This document shows positions 25,903 to 35,077 of a stretch of DNA of 64,000 nt, one piece after another. A program made the position numbers and the translations under genes. Under the pieces are notes generated by a model. It searched no databases and was not told the origin of the DNA. It saw nothing but the letters and a program-made list of their open reading frames with translations. Positions within the stretch are counted from its first letter, which is position 1; every line of letters starts with the position of its first letter. The stretch comes from Gemmatimonadota bacterium (GTDB lineage: Bacteria > Gemmatimonadota > Gemmatimonadetes > Gemmatimonadales > Gemmatimonadaceae), in NCBI GenBank assembly GCA_021324775.1, contig JAJPIM010000006.1, forward strand, positions 176,589 to 240,588, given 5' to 3'.

Positions 25903-26346
25903 ATGGCCATGTTCACGAAGGACTCACCCGACAAGCCGGAATCGAAGCCCGGGGCGCCCGCCGAAGCGGCACTCTCGATCATTGCGTTCGGCATGAAGGT
26001 CCACGGCGACATCGACACGAATGGCGTGATCAAGATCGAAGGCACGGTGGAAGGCACCATCCGCGGCGCCCGGCAGGTGCTCGTCGGACGCCAGGGCGAG
26101 GTCAAAGGCGATGTCAGTGCACGAGAAGTCGTCGTCGGAGGGCACATCGACGGGACGGTCACCGCCTCTGAACGTGTCGAGATCCAGGGCACGTCCGCTG
26201 TCAGTGGCGACATCTACACGAAATCGATCGTCGTCCTCGAGGGTGGCCGTATCAACGGCGCGGTCCGCATGGATGAGACGGGCCGATCGATCGGCATGGG
26301 ATCCAAGCCGGAGCAAAAGGCGATGCCGGTCGCCGTCGTGAGGTAG
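25903..26346 (+). CDS. Bactofilin cytoskeletal protein
   Basis: 147 residues, typical bactofilin size. Disordered N-terminal tail, then the polymerising beta-helix core made of short repeats with the pattern G-x-I-x-(I/V): IIAFGMKVHGDIDTNGVI, IEGTVEGTIRGARQVLVG, GEVKGDVSAREVVVGGHI, TVTASERVEIQGTSAVSGDI. Bactofilins form nucleotide-free filaments at the membrane; in Myxococcus the BacNOP bactofilins hold the ParABS machinery in place. Here the gene lies two genes after parB. No clear ribosome-binding site; ATG at 25903 or 25909 would serve. Confidence 0.93.
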   Translation: MAMFTKDSPDKPESKPGAPAEAALSIIAFGMKVHGDIDTNGVIKIEGTVEGTIRGARQVLVGRQGEVKGDVSAREVVVGGHIDGTVTASERVEIQGTSAVSGDIYTKSIVVLEGGRINGAVRMDETGRSIGMGSKPEQKAMPVAVVR

Positions 26347-26366
26347 CACCCGGCATCTTCAATCTC

Positions 26367-27461
26367 ATGCGCGTCTCTGCCCTTCTCCACATCACGCTGT
26401 GTCTGAGTCTGAGCGCATGTGGGCAACTGCAGGACACGCACCGTGGTAGAAGCGCAAGCGACCGGGCGGCAGCCTCCGGCCACGAAGGGTTCAAGGTGGC
26501 GCTGCTGACGCCCGGTCCGATCTCCGACCAGGCGTGGAACGCCGCTGCCTACCGTGGCCTCCTCCGCATCCGAGACAGCCTCGGCGCGCAGATCAGCAAC
26601 GTCGAGACAAAGACACCAGCCGAGTTCGACGAAAACTTCCGCCAGTACGGCGCCCAGGGATACAATCTGGTCATCGCCAACGGATTCGAGTATCAGGACG
26701 CGGTGCAGCGCGTCGCGCCGGACTATCCGCAGACGATGTACCTGACGACGTCCGGCGATCGCACGGGCCAGAACTGGGCCGGCATTGATTTTCGATTCGA
26801 GGAAGGCGCGTATCTGGCCGGCGTAATTGCTGCCAGCGTTTCGAAGAATGGCGTCATCGGCACTATCGGTGGCACTGAGCTCCCGCCGGTCAAACGCGGA
26901 TTTGCCGGATTCGCAGCGGGCGCTCATTCAGTGAACCCGCGGATCCGGGTCCTGTCGTCGTACGTCGGCAACTGGGACGATGCCAGCGCGGCCAAAGAAC
27001 AGGCGCTCGCGCAGATCACACAAGGCGCGGACGTCATATTCCAGAACGCCGACGCCGCGGGACTCGGCGTGTTCCAGGCCGCCAAGGACTCGAAAGGGGT
27101 GTGGGTCATTGGATCCAACTCGGATCAGAACGGCGTGGCACCCGCCGTCACCCTCGCGAGCGTCGTGATCGATCTGCCACATGCGCTGTTCATGATCGGC
27201 CAGCAAGTCCGCGATGGTCGCTTCACCCCCGCAGTGATTACGCTTGGCGCCGAGCAGCAGGTGGTCAGACTCGTCATCAACCCGGCACTGGGGCCGGAGA
27301 TTCCGCGACCAGCTCGCGCGGCCATCGATTCGATACACGCACTACAAATGGCGGGCAAGTTCGTCGTGCCGGTAGACACCGCTATGAATGCCGCGGCGTC
27401 CGCCCCCGCGACTGGTCACGGCAGTTCCAGCTCCGGCCGCAGCAGGGGATTGCGCGACTAA
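26367..27461 (+). CDS. BMP-family lipoprotein, ABC importer substrate-binding protein
   Basis: 364 residues. Lipoprotein signal peptide with lipobox LSAC (Cys18), then a type-1 periplasmic-binding fold: VALLTPGPISDQAWNAAAYR, YNLVIANGFEYQDAVQRVAPDYP, WAGIDFRFEEGAYLAGVIA, VIFQNADAAGLGVFQAAKD, WVIGSNSDQN. These are hallmarks of the PnrA/BmpA group, which bind purine and other nucleosides for an ABC importer. The matching ATPase (28.3 kb) and two permeases (35.1 and 36.1 kb) are in the window. Residues after about 340 are a Ser/Gly/Arg tail. Confidence 0.93.
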   Translation: MRVSALLHITLCLSLSACGQLQDTHRGRSASDRAAASGHEGFKVALLTPGPISDQAWNAAAYRGLLRIRDSLGAQISNVETKTPAEFDENFRQYGAQGYNLVIANGFEYQDAVQRVAPDYPQTMYLTTSGDRTGQNWAGIDFRFEEGAYLAGVIAASVSKNGVIGTIGGTELPPVKRGFAGFAAGAHSVNPRIRVLSSYVGNWDDASAAKEQALAQITQGADVIFQNADAAGLGVFQAAKDSKGVWVIGSNSDQNGVAPAVTLASVVIDLPHALFMIGQQVRDGRFTPAVITLGAEQQVVRLVINPALGPEIPRPARAAIDSIHALQMAGKFVVPVDTAMNAAASAPATGHGSSSSGRSRGLRD

Positions 27462-27569
27462 TAAGTAGCGGGGGCACAGCGCGATTCGCGAAGCCGCGTC
27501 GCCGGAGTAATCTTTGGGGCCGGCCCGAAGAACTCTGGACCAGCGACCTGCCAACTCACCCCAAGTCCC

Positions 27570-28343
27570 GTGGCACTTACCGCCGACGTCGCCGCGTATC
27601 TCGATCGTCTGCTTGGCATCCCGGCGACCCCCGACTCTCCAGCGGCGATGAACGGGCTGCAGGTCGCGAATCGCGGCGAGGTCGCGAAGATCGCCGCCGC
27701 CGTCGACGCCTCCCAACGAACGATCGATGGCGCGGTCGCCGGCGGCGCCAACTTCCTGCTCGTCCACCACGGGCTCTTCTGGAAAGGGGTGCTGCCGATT
27801 GCCGGCTCTCAGTACAACCGGCTGCGGACGCTCTTCGACCACGACATCGCCGTGTACTCGGCGCATCTGCCGCTCGACCTCCATCCCGTTTTTGGCAACA
27901 ACGTGTTGCTTGCGAAGGAGCTGGGGCTGGTGCCGTCCGGCGAGTTCGCCCGGTTCGGGCCGATTGCGATCGGCGTGCGGGGAGCTGCCGACGTGCCGAC
28001 GGCCGAGTTGGTGGCGCGGGCGGCGCTATTCGCGCGGGAGCACGGAGGAGACGCGCACGGGACAGAGTTTCCGTCGTCGCGCCGGACACGATCATGGGCA
28101 ATGTGCAGTGGCGCCGGCGCGTCCACCGAGACGCTCGACGAAGCGGTCGCCCTCGGCGTTGACACGTTGATCGTTGGTGAAGGCCCGCACTGGACCGCCG
28201 TCGAGGCGCCCGAGCGAGGACTCGTAATCATCTACGCCGGCCATTACGCCACGGAGACACTCGGGGTGCGCGCGCTGGCTCAGGACCTGTCGGTGCGTTT
28301 CGGCGTCCCTTGGACATTCGTAGCAGCGCCGACCGGCCGGTGA
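27570..28343 (+). CDS. Nif3-like dinuclear metal centre protein
   Basis: 257 residues, GTG start. Nif3/YbgI (DUF34) family: NGLQVAN, the metal-binding LVHHGLFWKG, YSAHLPLDLHPVFGNN, and the closing GHYATETLGVRAL; the two metal sites are built from these His/Asp/Glu residues. Members form hexamers of uncertain function, sometimes described as GTP cyclohydrolase type 1 related or metal chaperones. It lies between the BMP binding protein and its ATPase gene, and its stop overlaps the ATPase start (GTGA). No strong ribosome-binding site is visible. Confidence 0.92.
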   Translation: MALTADVAAYLDRLLGIPATPDSPAAMNGLQVANRGEVAKIAAAVDASQRTIDGAVAGGANFLLVHHGLFWKGVLPIAGSQYNRLRTLFDHDIAVYSAHLPLDLHPVFGNNVLLAKELGLVPSGEFARFGPIAIGVRGAADVPTAELVARAALFAREHGGDAHGTEFPSSRRTRSWAMCSGAGASTETLDEAVALGVDTLIVGEGPHWTAVEAPERGLVIIYAGHYATETLGVRALAQDLSVRFGVPWTFVAAPTGR

Positions 28344-29884
28344 ACCCGGACCCGGCCCGCCGGGAGCGCAGTGCGGAGGGACTTCCGCCCGCGCTGGTCA
28401 TGCAGGGAATCATCAAGCGATTCGGCGCGGTGACCGCGCTGGATGCAGCCGATCTCGTCGTCCGGCCCGGCACCGTGCACGCCCTGCTTGGTGAGAACGG
28501 GGCCGGGAAGACGACCCTCATGCGGATCGCATTCGGTCTGATCAAACCGGACGCAGGATCGGTCGCAATCGGTGGAGTTAGGCGCCGGTTCACGTCGGTC
28601 GCCGAATCGATTGCCGCAGGCGTCGGGATGGTGCACCAGCACTACACGCTCGTGCCGGCGATGACGGTTGCCGACAACGTCGCCCTGGGTCTCGGGGGCC
28701 ACTACGATGTCCGCGCGGTGAGCGAGCGCATCCGGTCGATCGGCACGAGCACCGGGCTTGCACTGGATCCCGCAGCCAGCGTATCCGATCTCTCCGTGGA
28801 AGCACAGCAGCGCCTCGAGATCGTCAAGGCGCTCGCCCGCAACGCGCGGCTCTTGATCCTCGATGAGCCCACCGCCGTCCTCGCGCCTGCGTCCGCGGCC
28901 GAGTTGTTGCGCTGGCTGCGCATATTTGCGGGAGGCGAGCGCGCGGTCGTCCTCATCACCCATAAGCTTCGCGAAGCGGTATCCGTCGCGGACGACGTCA
29001 CGGTGCTGCGACGAGGTCGAACCGTGCTCGCGATTGCTGCATCTGGCGCGACCGAAGCCGCCCTCGCGGACGCGATGCTCGGAACGGCGGCCCGTGCGCT
29101 TGAGCGTGCTCGGACAAAGCCGAGTGCCGGTGCCTCCGATAGTGCCCGGGAGGCCGGGTCCACAGTGGCGGGCAGCAACGGGCTTCCGACGGCGCCGCCG
29201 GCAGTCGTGATCTCAGCGAACGATGTCATGATACGAGATCTTCGCGGCGTGAAGAAACTGTCCGGTGTGTCGTTCGCGATCCACGCGGGCGAGATCGTCG
29301 GGGTGGCCGGCGTCGAGGGCCAGGGGCAACACGAGCTGCTGCGGGCAGTCGCCGGACGGCTGGCGGTGGCAAGCGGCTCGCTTGTCACTCCGATGGAAGT
29401 GGGATTCGTGCCGGAGGACCGGCAGCGGGACGCGCTCGTGCTCGAGTTTCCTCTGTACGAGAACGTTGCCTTGCGCGGTGCCGGCACCCGGCGAGGCCGG
29501 ATGGCGTGGCGTCGCGTCCGTGAGGAGACGCGGGACCTGCTGGCTGCGTTCGACGTGCGAGCGGACGGAGAGGACGTCCCGGCGTCAGTCCTGTCGGGTG
29601 GCAACCAGCAGAAGCTCGTGCTCGGCCGCGAGCTCGCCGCCAAGCCGAGCGCATTAGTCGTGGAGAACCCAAGCAGGGGACTCGACATTCAGGCGACGGT
29701 CGCGATCCATGAGCGGCTTCTGGATGCGCGCGACAGCGGTTGCGCCGTGCTGTTCTACGCGAGCGACGTGGACGAAGTCCTGGCGCTCGCCGATCGTGTC
29801 TTGGTCGTGGCCCAGGGCACGGTCCGGGAAGTCGCCAGGGACCGCGAGATGGCGGGGCGCGCCATGCTCGGACTGGGTAACTAA
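28340..29884 (+). CDS. Double-domain ABC importer ATPase, nucleoside/BMP type
   Basis: About 514 residues with two ABC domains in one chain, as in YufO/RbsA-like importers. First domain: Walker A LLGENGAGKTTLM, Q-loop VGMVHQHYTLVPAMT, signature DLSVEAQQRLEIVKAL, Walker B LLILDEPTAVL. Second domain (from about residue 295) has the degenerate P-loop GVEGQGQHELL usual for this family and a good signature LSGGNQQKLVLGRELA. The 45-residue linker is Ala/Ser-rich. GTG at 28340 overlaps the nif3 stop; an upstream ATG at 28310 is also in frame. Its permeases are not next to it: a SusCD pair on the other strand intervenes. Confidence 0.94.
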   Translation: MNPDPARRERSAEGLPPALVMQGIIKRFGAVTALDAADLVVRPGTVHALLGENGAGKTTLMRIAFGLIKPDAGSVAIGGVRRRFTSVAESIAAGVGMVHQHYTLVPAMTVADNVALGLGGHYDVRAVSERIRSIGTSTGLALDPAASVSDLSVEAQQRLEIVKALARNARLLILDEPTAVLAPASAAELLRWLRIFAGGERAVVLITHKLREAVSVADDVTVLRRGRTVLAIAASGATEAALADAMLGTAARALERARTKPSAGASDSAREAGSTVAGSNGLPTAPPAVVISANDVMIRDLRGVKKLSGVSFAIHAGEIVGVAGVEGQGQHELLRAVAGRLAVASGSLVTPMEVGFVPEDRQRDALVLEFPLYENVALRGAGTRRGRMAWRRVREETRDLLAAFDVRADGEDVPASVLSGGNQQKLVLGRELAAKPSALVVENPSRGLDIQATVAIHERLLDARDSGCAVLFYASDVDEVLALADRVLVVAQGTVREVARDREMAGRAMLGLGN

Positions 29885-30071
29885 CAGAAGCGCTGGCACC
29901 CCGCACGACGGTCTATTGCGGGAGCGTCACTGCGGGACGGCCATCGCACGATAGGCAACTGGCCGCGGCGAGACGGCAACGACGGTGAGCCGGTCGCGAC
30001 CGGCCCCTACCAAGGCGAGATTTGTCCGCCCGAGGGCCGGCTGCGATCCGTTGCTGCAGGAGGGGCATTGC

Positions 30072-30109
30072 ACGAGGGCCAGCCGCGATCCGCTGCGGCT
30101 GGCCCTCGT
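30072..30109. terminator. Strong hairpin between convergent ABC ATPase and susD genes
   Basis: Perfect 15-bp stem ACGAGGGCCAGCCGC / GCGGCTGGCCCTCGT with an 8-base loop. No clear U-run, but position between convergent genes suggests a bidirectional terminator. A diverged partial copy of the left arm and loop (GAGGGCCGGCTGCGATCCG) lies about 40 bases upstream, near 30033. Confidence 0.75.
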
Positions 30110-30153
30110 TGTCGTCCAATGTTCTATCTGCTTCCTCTATCCTTGCCGTACGG

Positions 30154-31653
30154 CTACGTCGCTATGCCCATCCCGCACGGCGTCGGCAGATTCCGGGCGT
30201 CGCACTCGGTCGTTGGAATGGGCATGACGCTCGGGACATTTCCGCCAGGGACGGCAACCGGTATCGTGTTCAGCACGCCGAACCGCCGGGCGTCATTCCA
30301 TCGCGTACCCTGTTCCCACAGCAGAGAATACCGACGCTCATACATCAATTCGGTGATGAGTGCGGCCGGCGTGGTTGCGCCGCTGTATGCGGGGAGGTTG
30401 CCCGAGTTCTGCCGAACGAAGTTGAGATCGCTCACCGCGGCGGCAGTCGCCCCCGTGCCGATCTCAGCCTCGGCGCGGAGGAGAATCAGTTCCTCGTAGC
30501 GCAGAATCGGGATCGGCGCGCCCGGATCAGGGTTTCCGCCCACGAAGTACACCGTGAACTTGAGCGTGCCCTGAATCGGCACCCCGGATATGACCTGCGG
30601 TGACGAACCAGCCGGAATCGGCACAATCTTCGCGAGCGCCCTGGCATCGATCTTCGTGCCGCCAACCTGTAGCTGAGCGTCGCTGTCGGCTTCCGCGAGC
30701 GCAAAGAAGGTCACGCCCGTGAGAGGATCCGAGAGCTCGTTCTGGATGTCACCCAGACCGGTCGAGAAGTCGAAATACGCTCCCAGTGCGAAGTTCGAGC
30801 TGGAAGGCGTACCATTCGGCAGGAACGACGAGGCGAGAGCTGTCAGGGCCTGCGCGTAGTACGTCGCAGAGCCGGGTTGTCCCGCCGCATGCGGCTGCGC
30901 CGTCGCCCGATCCGTGAGCGCCTTCGCGGTCAGCGCCCAGGTGAGTTGGGTGAACGTGGCTGGCGTCGAAAAGTTCGAGTACCCGGGCGGGATTGGGAAG
31001 GGGAAACTGGCAGAGGCCCCGGCCGTGAGATTGGTCCGCGCCGAATCGAGCGTGTGCAGAATCGTAGCGTACACGCTGTCCTCGCTGACGAACGGCGCCG
31101 GCGTGGCGGACGGTGGGTGATCGACGTCTACCGGCGCGCCCAACTGCGCCCGCGTCTGCACCAGGCGAAGGAACATGAGTGCCTTGGATGTCTGCGCCAC
31201 CGCGGTCGTGAGTGCCTTCTCGGCCGCCGACATGTCCGGCACCTTGGGGGTCGCGTCGATGACGATGTTCGCGTCGCGGATCGCGACGTATTCGAAGGCC
31301 CAGTCCGAGGCGCCGAACTCGCTGCTCGAGAGCGGCCCGAAATACGGCTCCTGATAATCGGGCTGGTTGTTGCCGGACAGATTGATGCCTTCCCGTCCCA
31401 TTGAACCAAGGCGCCAGATGAACGACGCGGCGTCCACGCGCTGCGCATCGAAAATGCCCGTGACCGCCGCGCCGACGCTGGCACGCGTCGGATTATCGGT
31501 CAGCGAGCTCAGGGACTGGTTGTTGGGGTCCGTGAGGTTGTAGTTGTAGCAGGCCGGGAAAATGAGCGTCGCGGCCACCGCCAGCAGAGCACCGCGTCCA
31601 AACGACATGTTGCGTGCGGCGGCGCTGGGTGTGCGTCGAAATGTGCGCAGCAT
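30154..31653 (-). CDS. SusD/RagB-family outer-membrane lipoprotein
   Basis: 499 residues. Lipoprotein signal with Cys in LIFPACYNYNLTDPNN, then the helical TPR-type SusD fold (DSVYATILHTLDSARTNLTA, QLTWALTAKALTDRATAQ) and the C-terminal RYEELILLRAEAEI ... YERRYSLLWEQGTRWNDARR, a hallmark of the family. SusD lids the SusC channel and captures oligosaccharides, peptides or other nutrients. ATG at 31651-31653 lies one base after the susC stop, with GAGG 7 bases before it, so the pair is tightly coupled. Substrate cannot be deduced. Confidence 0.93.
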   Translation of the reverse strand: MLRTFRRTPSAAARNMSFGRGALLAVAATLIFPACYNYNLTDPNNQSLSSLTDNPTRASVGAAVTGIFDAQRVDAASFIWRLGSMGREGINLSGNNQPDYQEPYFGPLSSSEFGASDWAFEYVAIRDANIVIDATPKVPDMSAAEKALTTAVAQTSKALMFLRLVQTRAQLGAPVDVDHPPSATPAPFVSEDSVYATILHTLDSARTNLTAGASASFPFPIPPGYSNFSTPATFTQLTWALTAKALTDRATAQPHAAGQPGSATYYAQALTALASSFLPNGTPSSSNFALGAYFDFSTGLGDIQNELSDPLTGVTFFALAEADSDAQLQVGGTKIDARALAKIVPIPAGSSPQVISGVPIQGTLKFTVYFVGGNPDPGAPIPILRYEELILLRAEAEIGTGATAAAVSDLNFVRQNSGNLPAYSGATTPAALITELMYERRYSLLWEQGTRWNDARRFGVLNTIPVAVPGGNVPSVMPIPTTECDARNLPTPCGMGIAT

Positions 31654-31654
31654 C

Positions 31655-34642
31655 TCAGAGCCTCGCGTTGACGGAGAAGAAGAACGTGCGGGACGGCGGA
31701 TACGGTGCCAGGTCGATGCCTCGGGTAATCGACGTCTGCCCATAGTTGCTGACCTCGGGATCGTACCCATAGTAGTTGGTCACGAGGATCAGGTTGCGTC
31801 CGGAAACATTGAGAGACACCGCGTCAGAGCCAAAAAAGCGGTGTGACGCTGCGGGGGACAGGGTGTAGCTGAGACGCACCTCCCTGAGCTTGACGAACGT
31901 CTCCGCCTGCACGAACGGGGTGGCGATTCCGTTGAACGCAGCGGCGACACGCGCCGCCCCTGCCGGGGTCCCGTCGTCCGCTGCGAGCTCGTTGAAGTCG
32001 TAGAGGGAGAGCGTCTGATTCTGCTCGACGCCGCCTTTCTGCCAATCCCACAGCATCGACAGTCCGAACTGATGGTACGTGAAGTCGTTCGACCACGACC
32101 AATCGTAGTCGGGCTTGAGTTGTCCCATGTACGTGACGTTGAACGCCCCGCTCTGATTGACCGACGTCTGTCCGATGAGCTGGGTAATGGGACGTCCCGG
32201 CTGCACCAGGAACTGTCCGAACGCAAGACCGAATCCCGGCGTCGCCGGCGTGAAGGACGGGAAGGGCAACGAAATGACATCGTTGCTGATCGACGTGAAG
32301 CTGGTCCCGAACGTCCACGAGAAGTGCCGGGTCCTGATCGGTACGAGTGTCCCGCCGATCTCGATACCCTGGTTCTCGAACACGCCGCCATTCGGGATGA
32401 TCGACGCGAAGCCCGTCGACGGCGCCGGGGTGGGTGGGAGGAACAGGTTGCTGGTCTCGCGGTGGAAGTAGGTAACCTCGAGGTCCGCCCGGCCGGTGAG
32501 GGCCGAGATGTCGGTGCCGAACTCGTACTCGCGCGTCGTTTCCGGCTGAATGTTGGCATCACCCGCGGCCGCGTTGGTACCAAGCCCCGTGGCCGTCACG
32601 CCGCCAATCGCGGTATTGCTCTGCAGCAGGGTGAACTTCTGGCCGAACAGCGGCTGGTTGCCCGTGATCCCTTCGTCGGCCCGCAGCTTGACGTTGCTGC
32701 CGGCGCCCAGAAGGTTCGGGAAGTTGTACGCGGCCGCGATCTTCGGATACAGGTAGTACGCGCTCGCGCTCCCGTTCGCGCTACTGCGTTCTGCGCGAAG
32801 CCCCACCTCGACGAGCAGCCGTTCGTTGAGTGCCGATACCTGCTCCTGTCCGTAGACTGAGAAGGTCCGTTCGTGCTCACGCTCCTCGAAGAGCTGTGGG
32901 ACCGTGCCTTCGTTGATGTTGTTGGCCCCGCCTGCCAGGCCGGTGACCGATGTGTTGGACAGATCCAGCTCTCGGTCCTCGAAGGTCGTCCCGATGGAGC
33001 TCGTGGCCCTGAAAGCCGGCTCGTTCAGTGTGTGGATCGCGTTCAGGTTCCAGTTGTACTGCCGGCTGTCGCCGGACGCCAGCGTGGAGACGCCGGGCGA
33101 CGGCTGGTTCGCCTCGAAGTACAGGTTCGACGGAGCGACCACGCGCGAGTTGTCGGTGAAGAAGTCGATGCCGCCCGCCGCCACGAGTCTCAGCGAGTTG
33201 TGGTCGGTGGTCAGCGCGTTGTAGTTCGCAGTGCCACCGCCGGTAAACCGGTTGACCTCGTCGGTGTTCTGGCCGTCGGCGATCGTCTGCAGCGGGTTCG
33301 CGCTGAGATACGTCAGCGGCAACTGGGGGTAGATCCCGTTCTGCGGCTTGATGTTCTCGAAGCTCGGGATGTACGCCAACGCGTAGGGGACGCTCGCTCC
33401 ACTGTTGTCGTTGTTGACGAATCCCCGGTCCGCGTTGTTGTGGGCGTAGTTGGCGTTGAAGTTCGCCTCGAGAGTGCGCGAGAGCTGCTGATCGAGATTC
33501 ACACGCAGCGTCTGCCGCATGGCGCCGGTGTTGCCGATGATACCGCCGGTGTAGTCGAGGTCACCCGACGCGTAGTACCGCGTGCGCTCATTGCCACCGC
33601 TCAGATCGAGCAGCGTCTCGTAGTCGATGGGAGTCTTTCCCTCGGTCTCGTTCAAATGGTCGTAGAACGGCAGGGTCCCGTTGACCAGGAATGGACGAAC
33701 GGTGGCCGCCGTGTACACGGAATCCGCCTGCGCCACGTTGAAACGCCGCATTTCGGGGCCGCGGAGCAGATGAGCCGCCCCGACACGCTGCGTGATGTCA
33801 GCCTTGGGCTTGCCCGCCTGTCCCCTCTTGGTCGTGATGATCACGACGCCGTTCGCGGCCTTGGACCCGTAGATCGACGAAGCCGCCGCACTCTTGAGTA
33901 TCTCGATCGACGCGATGTCCTCGGGATTGAGGTCGGCCAGGCGGTTCGCTCCGTCGTCCTGCAGGGGACCGCTGCCCGAGAGCGTGCCGCTCTTGGTGAC
34001 GGTAAAGAGTCCCGTGGGGACCGTCTCGTTGCTGTAGATGATGCCGTCCACCACGAACAGCGGGTCGGAGGCCCCGATAGCGGTGTTGACGCCGCGGATC
34101 TGAACCTGAACGCCTCCACCAGGCGCGCCGGAGTTGGTCTGAATGTTGGCGCCCGGAACTTTGCCCTGCAGCGCCTCGTCCACCGTCGTGGCCGGCGCGC
34201 GCGTGAGCGACGTACTGTCCACGACCGCGGTCGACGTCGGCGCGTTCTTGCGCGAGATCCCGGTCGCCTGTCCCGTCACTACGATCTGTTCGAGCTGTGC
34301 GGGGTCGTCGTCGAGCGCCACGTCGATCGTCTGGTCGCCCGCGGCGACCGTCACCTCGCGGGGCAGGGACCCGATCGCCCGGATCGTGAGTTGCACCGGA
34401 CCGTCCGGCGCATTGAGATGGAAGCGGCCGGCGGCGTCGGTCTGGGTGCCGCGCGTCGTTCCCTTGATCAGCACCGTCGCATACGAGATCGGCGGTCCGC
34501 CGCCGCCAGTGACCGCACGGGTGACCGTGCCGGACACGACTCGGCCTTGATTGGTGGCCTGCGCCGCGATGTACGCCGGCGGCCAGAGACCGGCGGCGCA
34601 CGCAATGAGCCAGACCGCCCGACGAACGACACTTCGCGTCAC
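31655..34642 (-). CDS. SusC/RagA-family TonB-linked outer-membrane transporter
   Basis: 995 residues. Signal peptide (SVVRRAVWLIACAAGL ... AQA), carboxypeptidase-regulatory-like beta domain (VSGTVTRAVTGGGGPPISYA to about 120), plug with the SusC signatures VQIRGVNTAIGASDPLFVVD and ASIEILKSAAASSIYGSKAA, then a large barrel. GTG at 34642 was chosen because GGGGGAGG precedes it by 5 bases; an in-frame start 63 bases upstream lacks this. With SusD it imports a nutrient using TonB energy. The pair sits inverted inside the BMP-type ABC gene set. A TTGACA (minus strand, 34866-34871) upstream may be part of its promoter. Confidence 0.94.
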   Translation of the reverse strand: MTRSVVRRAVWLIACAAGLWPPAYIAAQATNQGRVVSGTVTRAVTGGGGPPISYATVLIKGTTRGTQTDAAGRFHLNAPDGPVQLTIRAIGSLPREVTVAAGDQTIDVALDDDPAQLEQIVVTGQATGISRKNAPTSTAVVDSTSLTRAPATTVDEALQGKVPGANIQTNSGAPGGGVQVQIRGVNTAIGASDPLFVVDGIIYSNETVPTGLFTVTKSGTLSGSGPLQDDGANRLADLNPEDIASIEILKSAAASSIYGSKAANGVVIITTKRGQAGKPKADITQRVGAAHLLRGPEMRRFNVAQADSVYTAATVRPFLVNGTLPFYDHLNETEGKTPIDYETLLDLSGGNERTRYYASGDLDYTGGIIGNTGAMRQTLRVNLDQQLSRTLEANFNANYAHNNADRGFVNNDNSGASVPYALAYIPSFENIKPQNGIYPQLPLTYLSANPLQTIADGQNTDEVNRFTGGGTANYNALTTDHNSLRLVAAGGIDFFTDNSRVVAPSNLYFEANQPSPGVSTLASGDSRQYNWNLNAIHTLNEPAFRATSSIGTTFEDRELDLSNTSVTGLAGGANNINEGTVPQLFEEREHERTFSVYGQEQVSALNERLLVEVGLRAERSSANGSASAYYLYPKIAAAYNFPNLLGAGSNVKLRADEGITGNQPLFGQKFTLLQSNTAIGGVTATGLGTNAAAGDANIQPETTREYEFGTDISALTGRADLEVTYFHRETSNLFLPPTPAPSTGFASIIPNGGVFENQGIEIGGTLVPIRTRHFSWTFGTSFTSISNDVISLPFPSFTPATPGFGLAFGQFLVQPGRPITQLIGQTSVNQSGAFNVTYMGQLKPDYDWSWSNDFTYHQFGLSMLWDWQKGGVEQNQTLSLYDFNELAADDGTPAGAARVAAAFNGIATPFVQAETFVKLREVRLSYTLSPAASHRFFGSDAVSLNVSGRNLILVTNYYGYDPEVSNYGQTSITRGIDLAPYPPSRTFFFSVNARL

Positions 34643-35077
34643 GAGACCCTCCCCCGCGATGGGGTTCTTGGGTATCAATCGCTGGCCCGATGGGACCGGC
34701 GACAAACTGGATGGAGCGCAGCGTGAAACACCTGTCGTCCGCGCCGTGAGCGTGGAACCCCATGTCGCTCGCGCAGCGTGCCGGCCCGGGTGCGCGCGGC
34801 GGTGCGAGAGCGGCCGTCGATCGCGGCGGGCGACGCGGGCCTATGATCTTCCCGATTGTATACGTTGTCAAGAGCAACGGGCCGTACTATTTCGCAGCGT
34901 CCCGCGCGTGCACTGCGTGGCGCGCAGCTTGTCGCTGACTTGTCCGAGGCCGAGGACTGTGGAGAATCCGAGGGGCACATTGCCGGCGGCGAGCCCGCTC
35001 GTCGCGATTCCGGCCACTTGGCCAGCGCGGATCACGCCCCGGACATCGCTAGCCACGGTGATCGAGTGGTCCAGAAA
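34643..35077. other. Intergenic between divergent susC and ABC permease
   Basis: 435 bases without a recognised gene. It carries the susC promoter region (TTGACA box on the minus strand at 34866-34871, with AT-rich TATACAAT next to it) and whatever drives the permeases. Both strands from about 34870 to 35075 have open frames, but none encodes the missing first helix of the permease. Confidence 0.4.

Noticed and set aside
32873..34726. 617-codon plus-strand open frame opposite susC
   Set aside because: Arg/Val/Gly-rich shadow without any domain; the minus strand encodes a textbook SusC with plug signatures.
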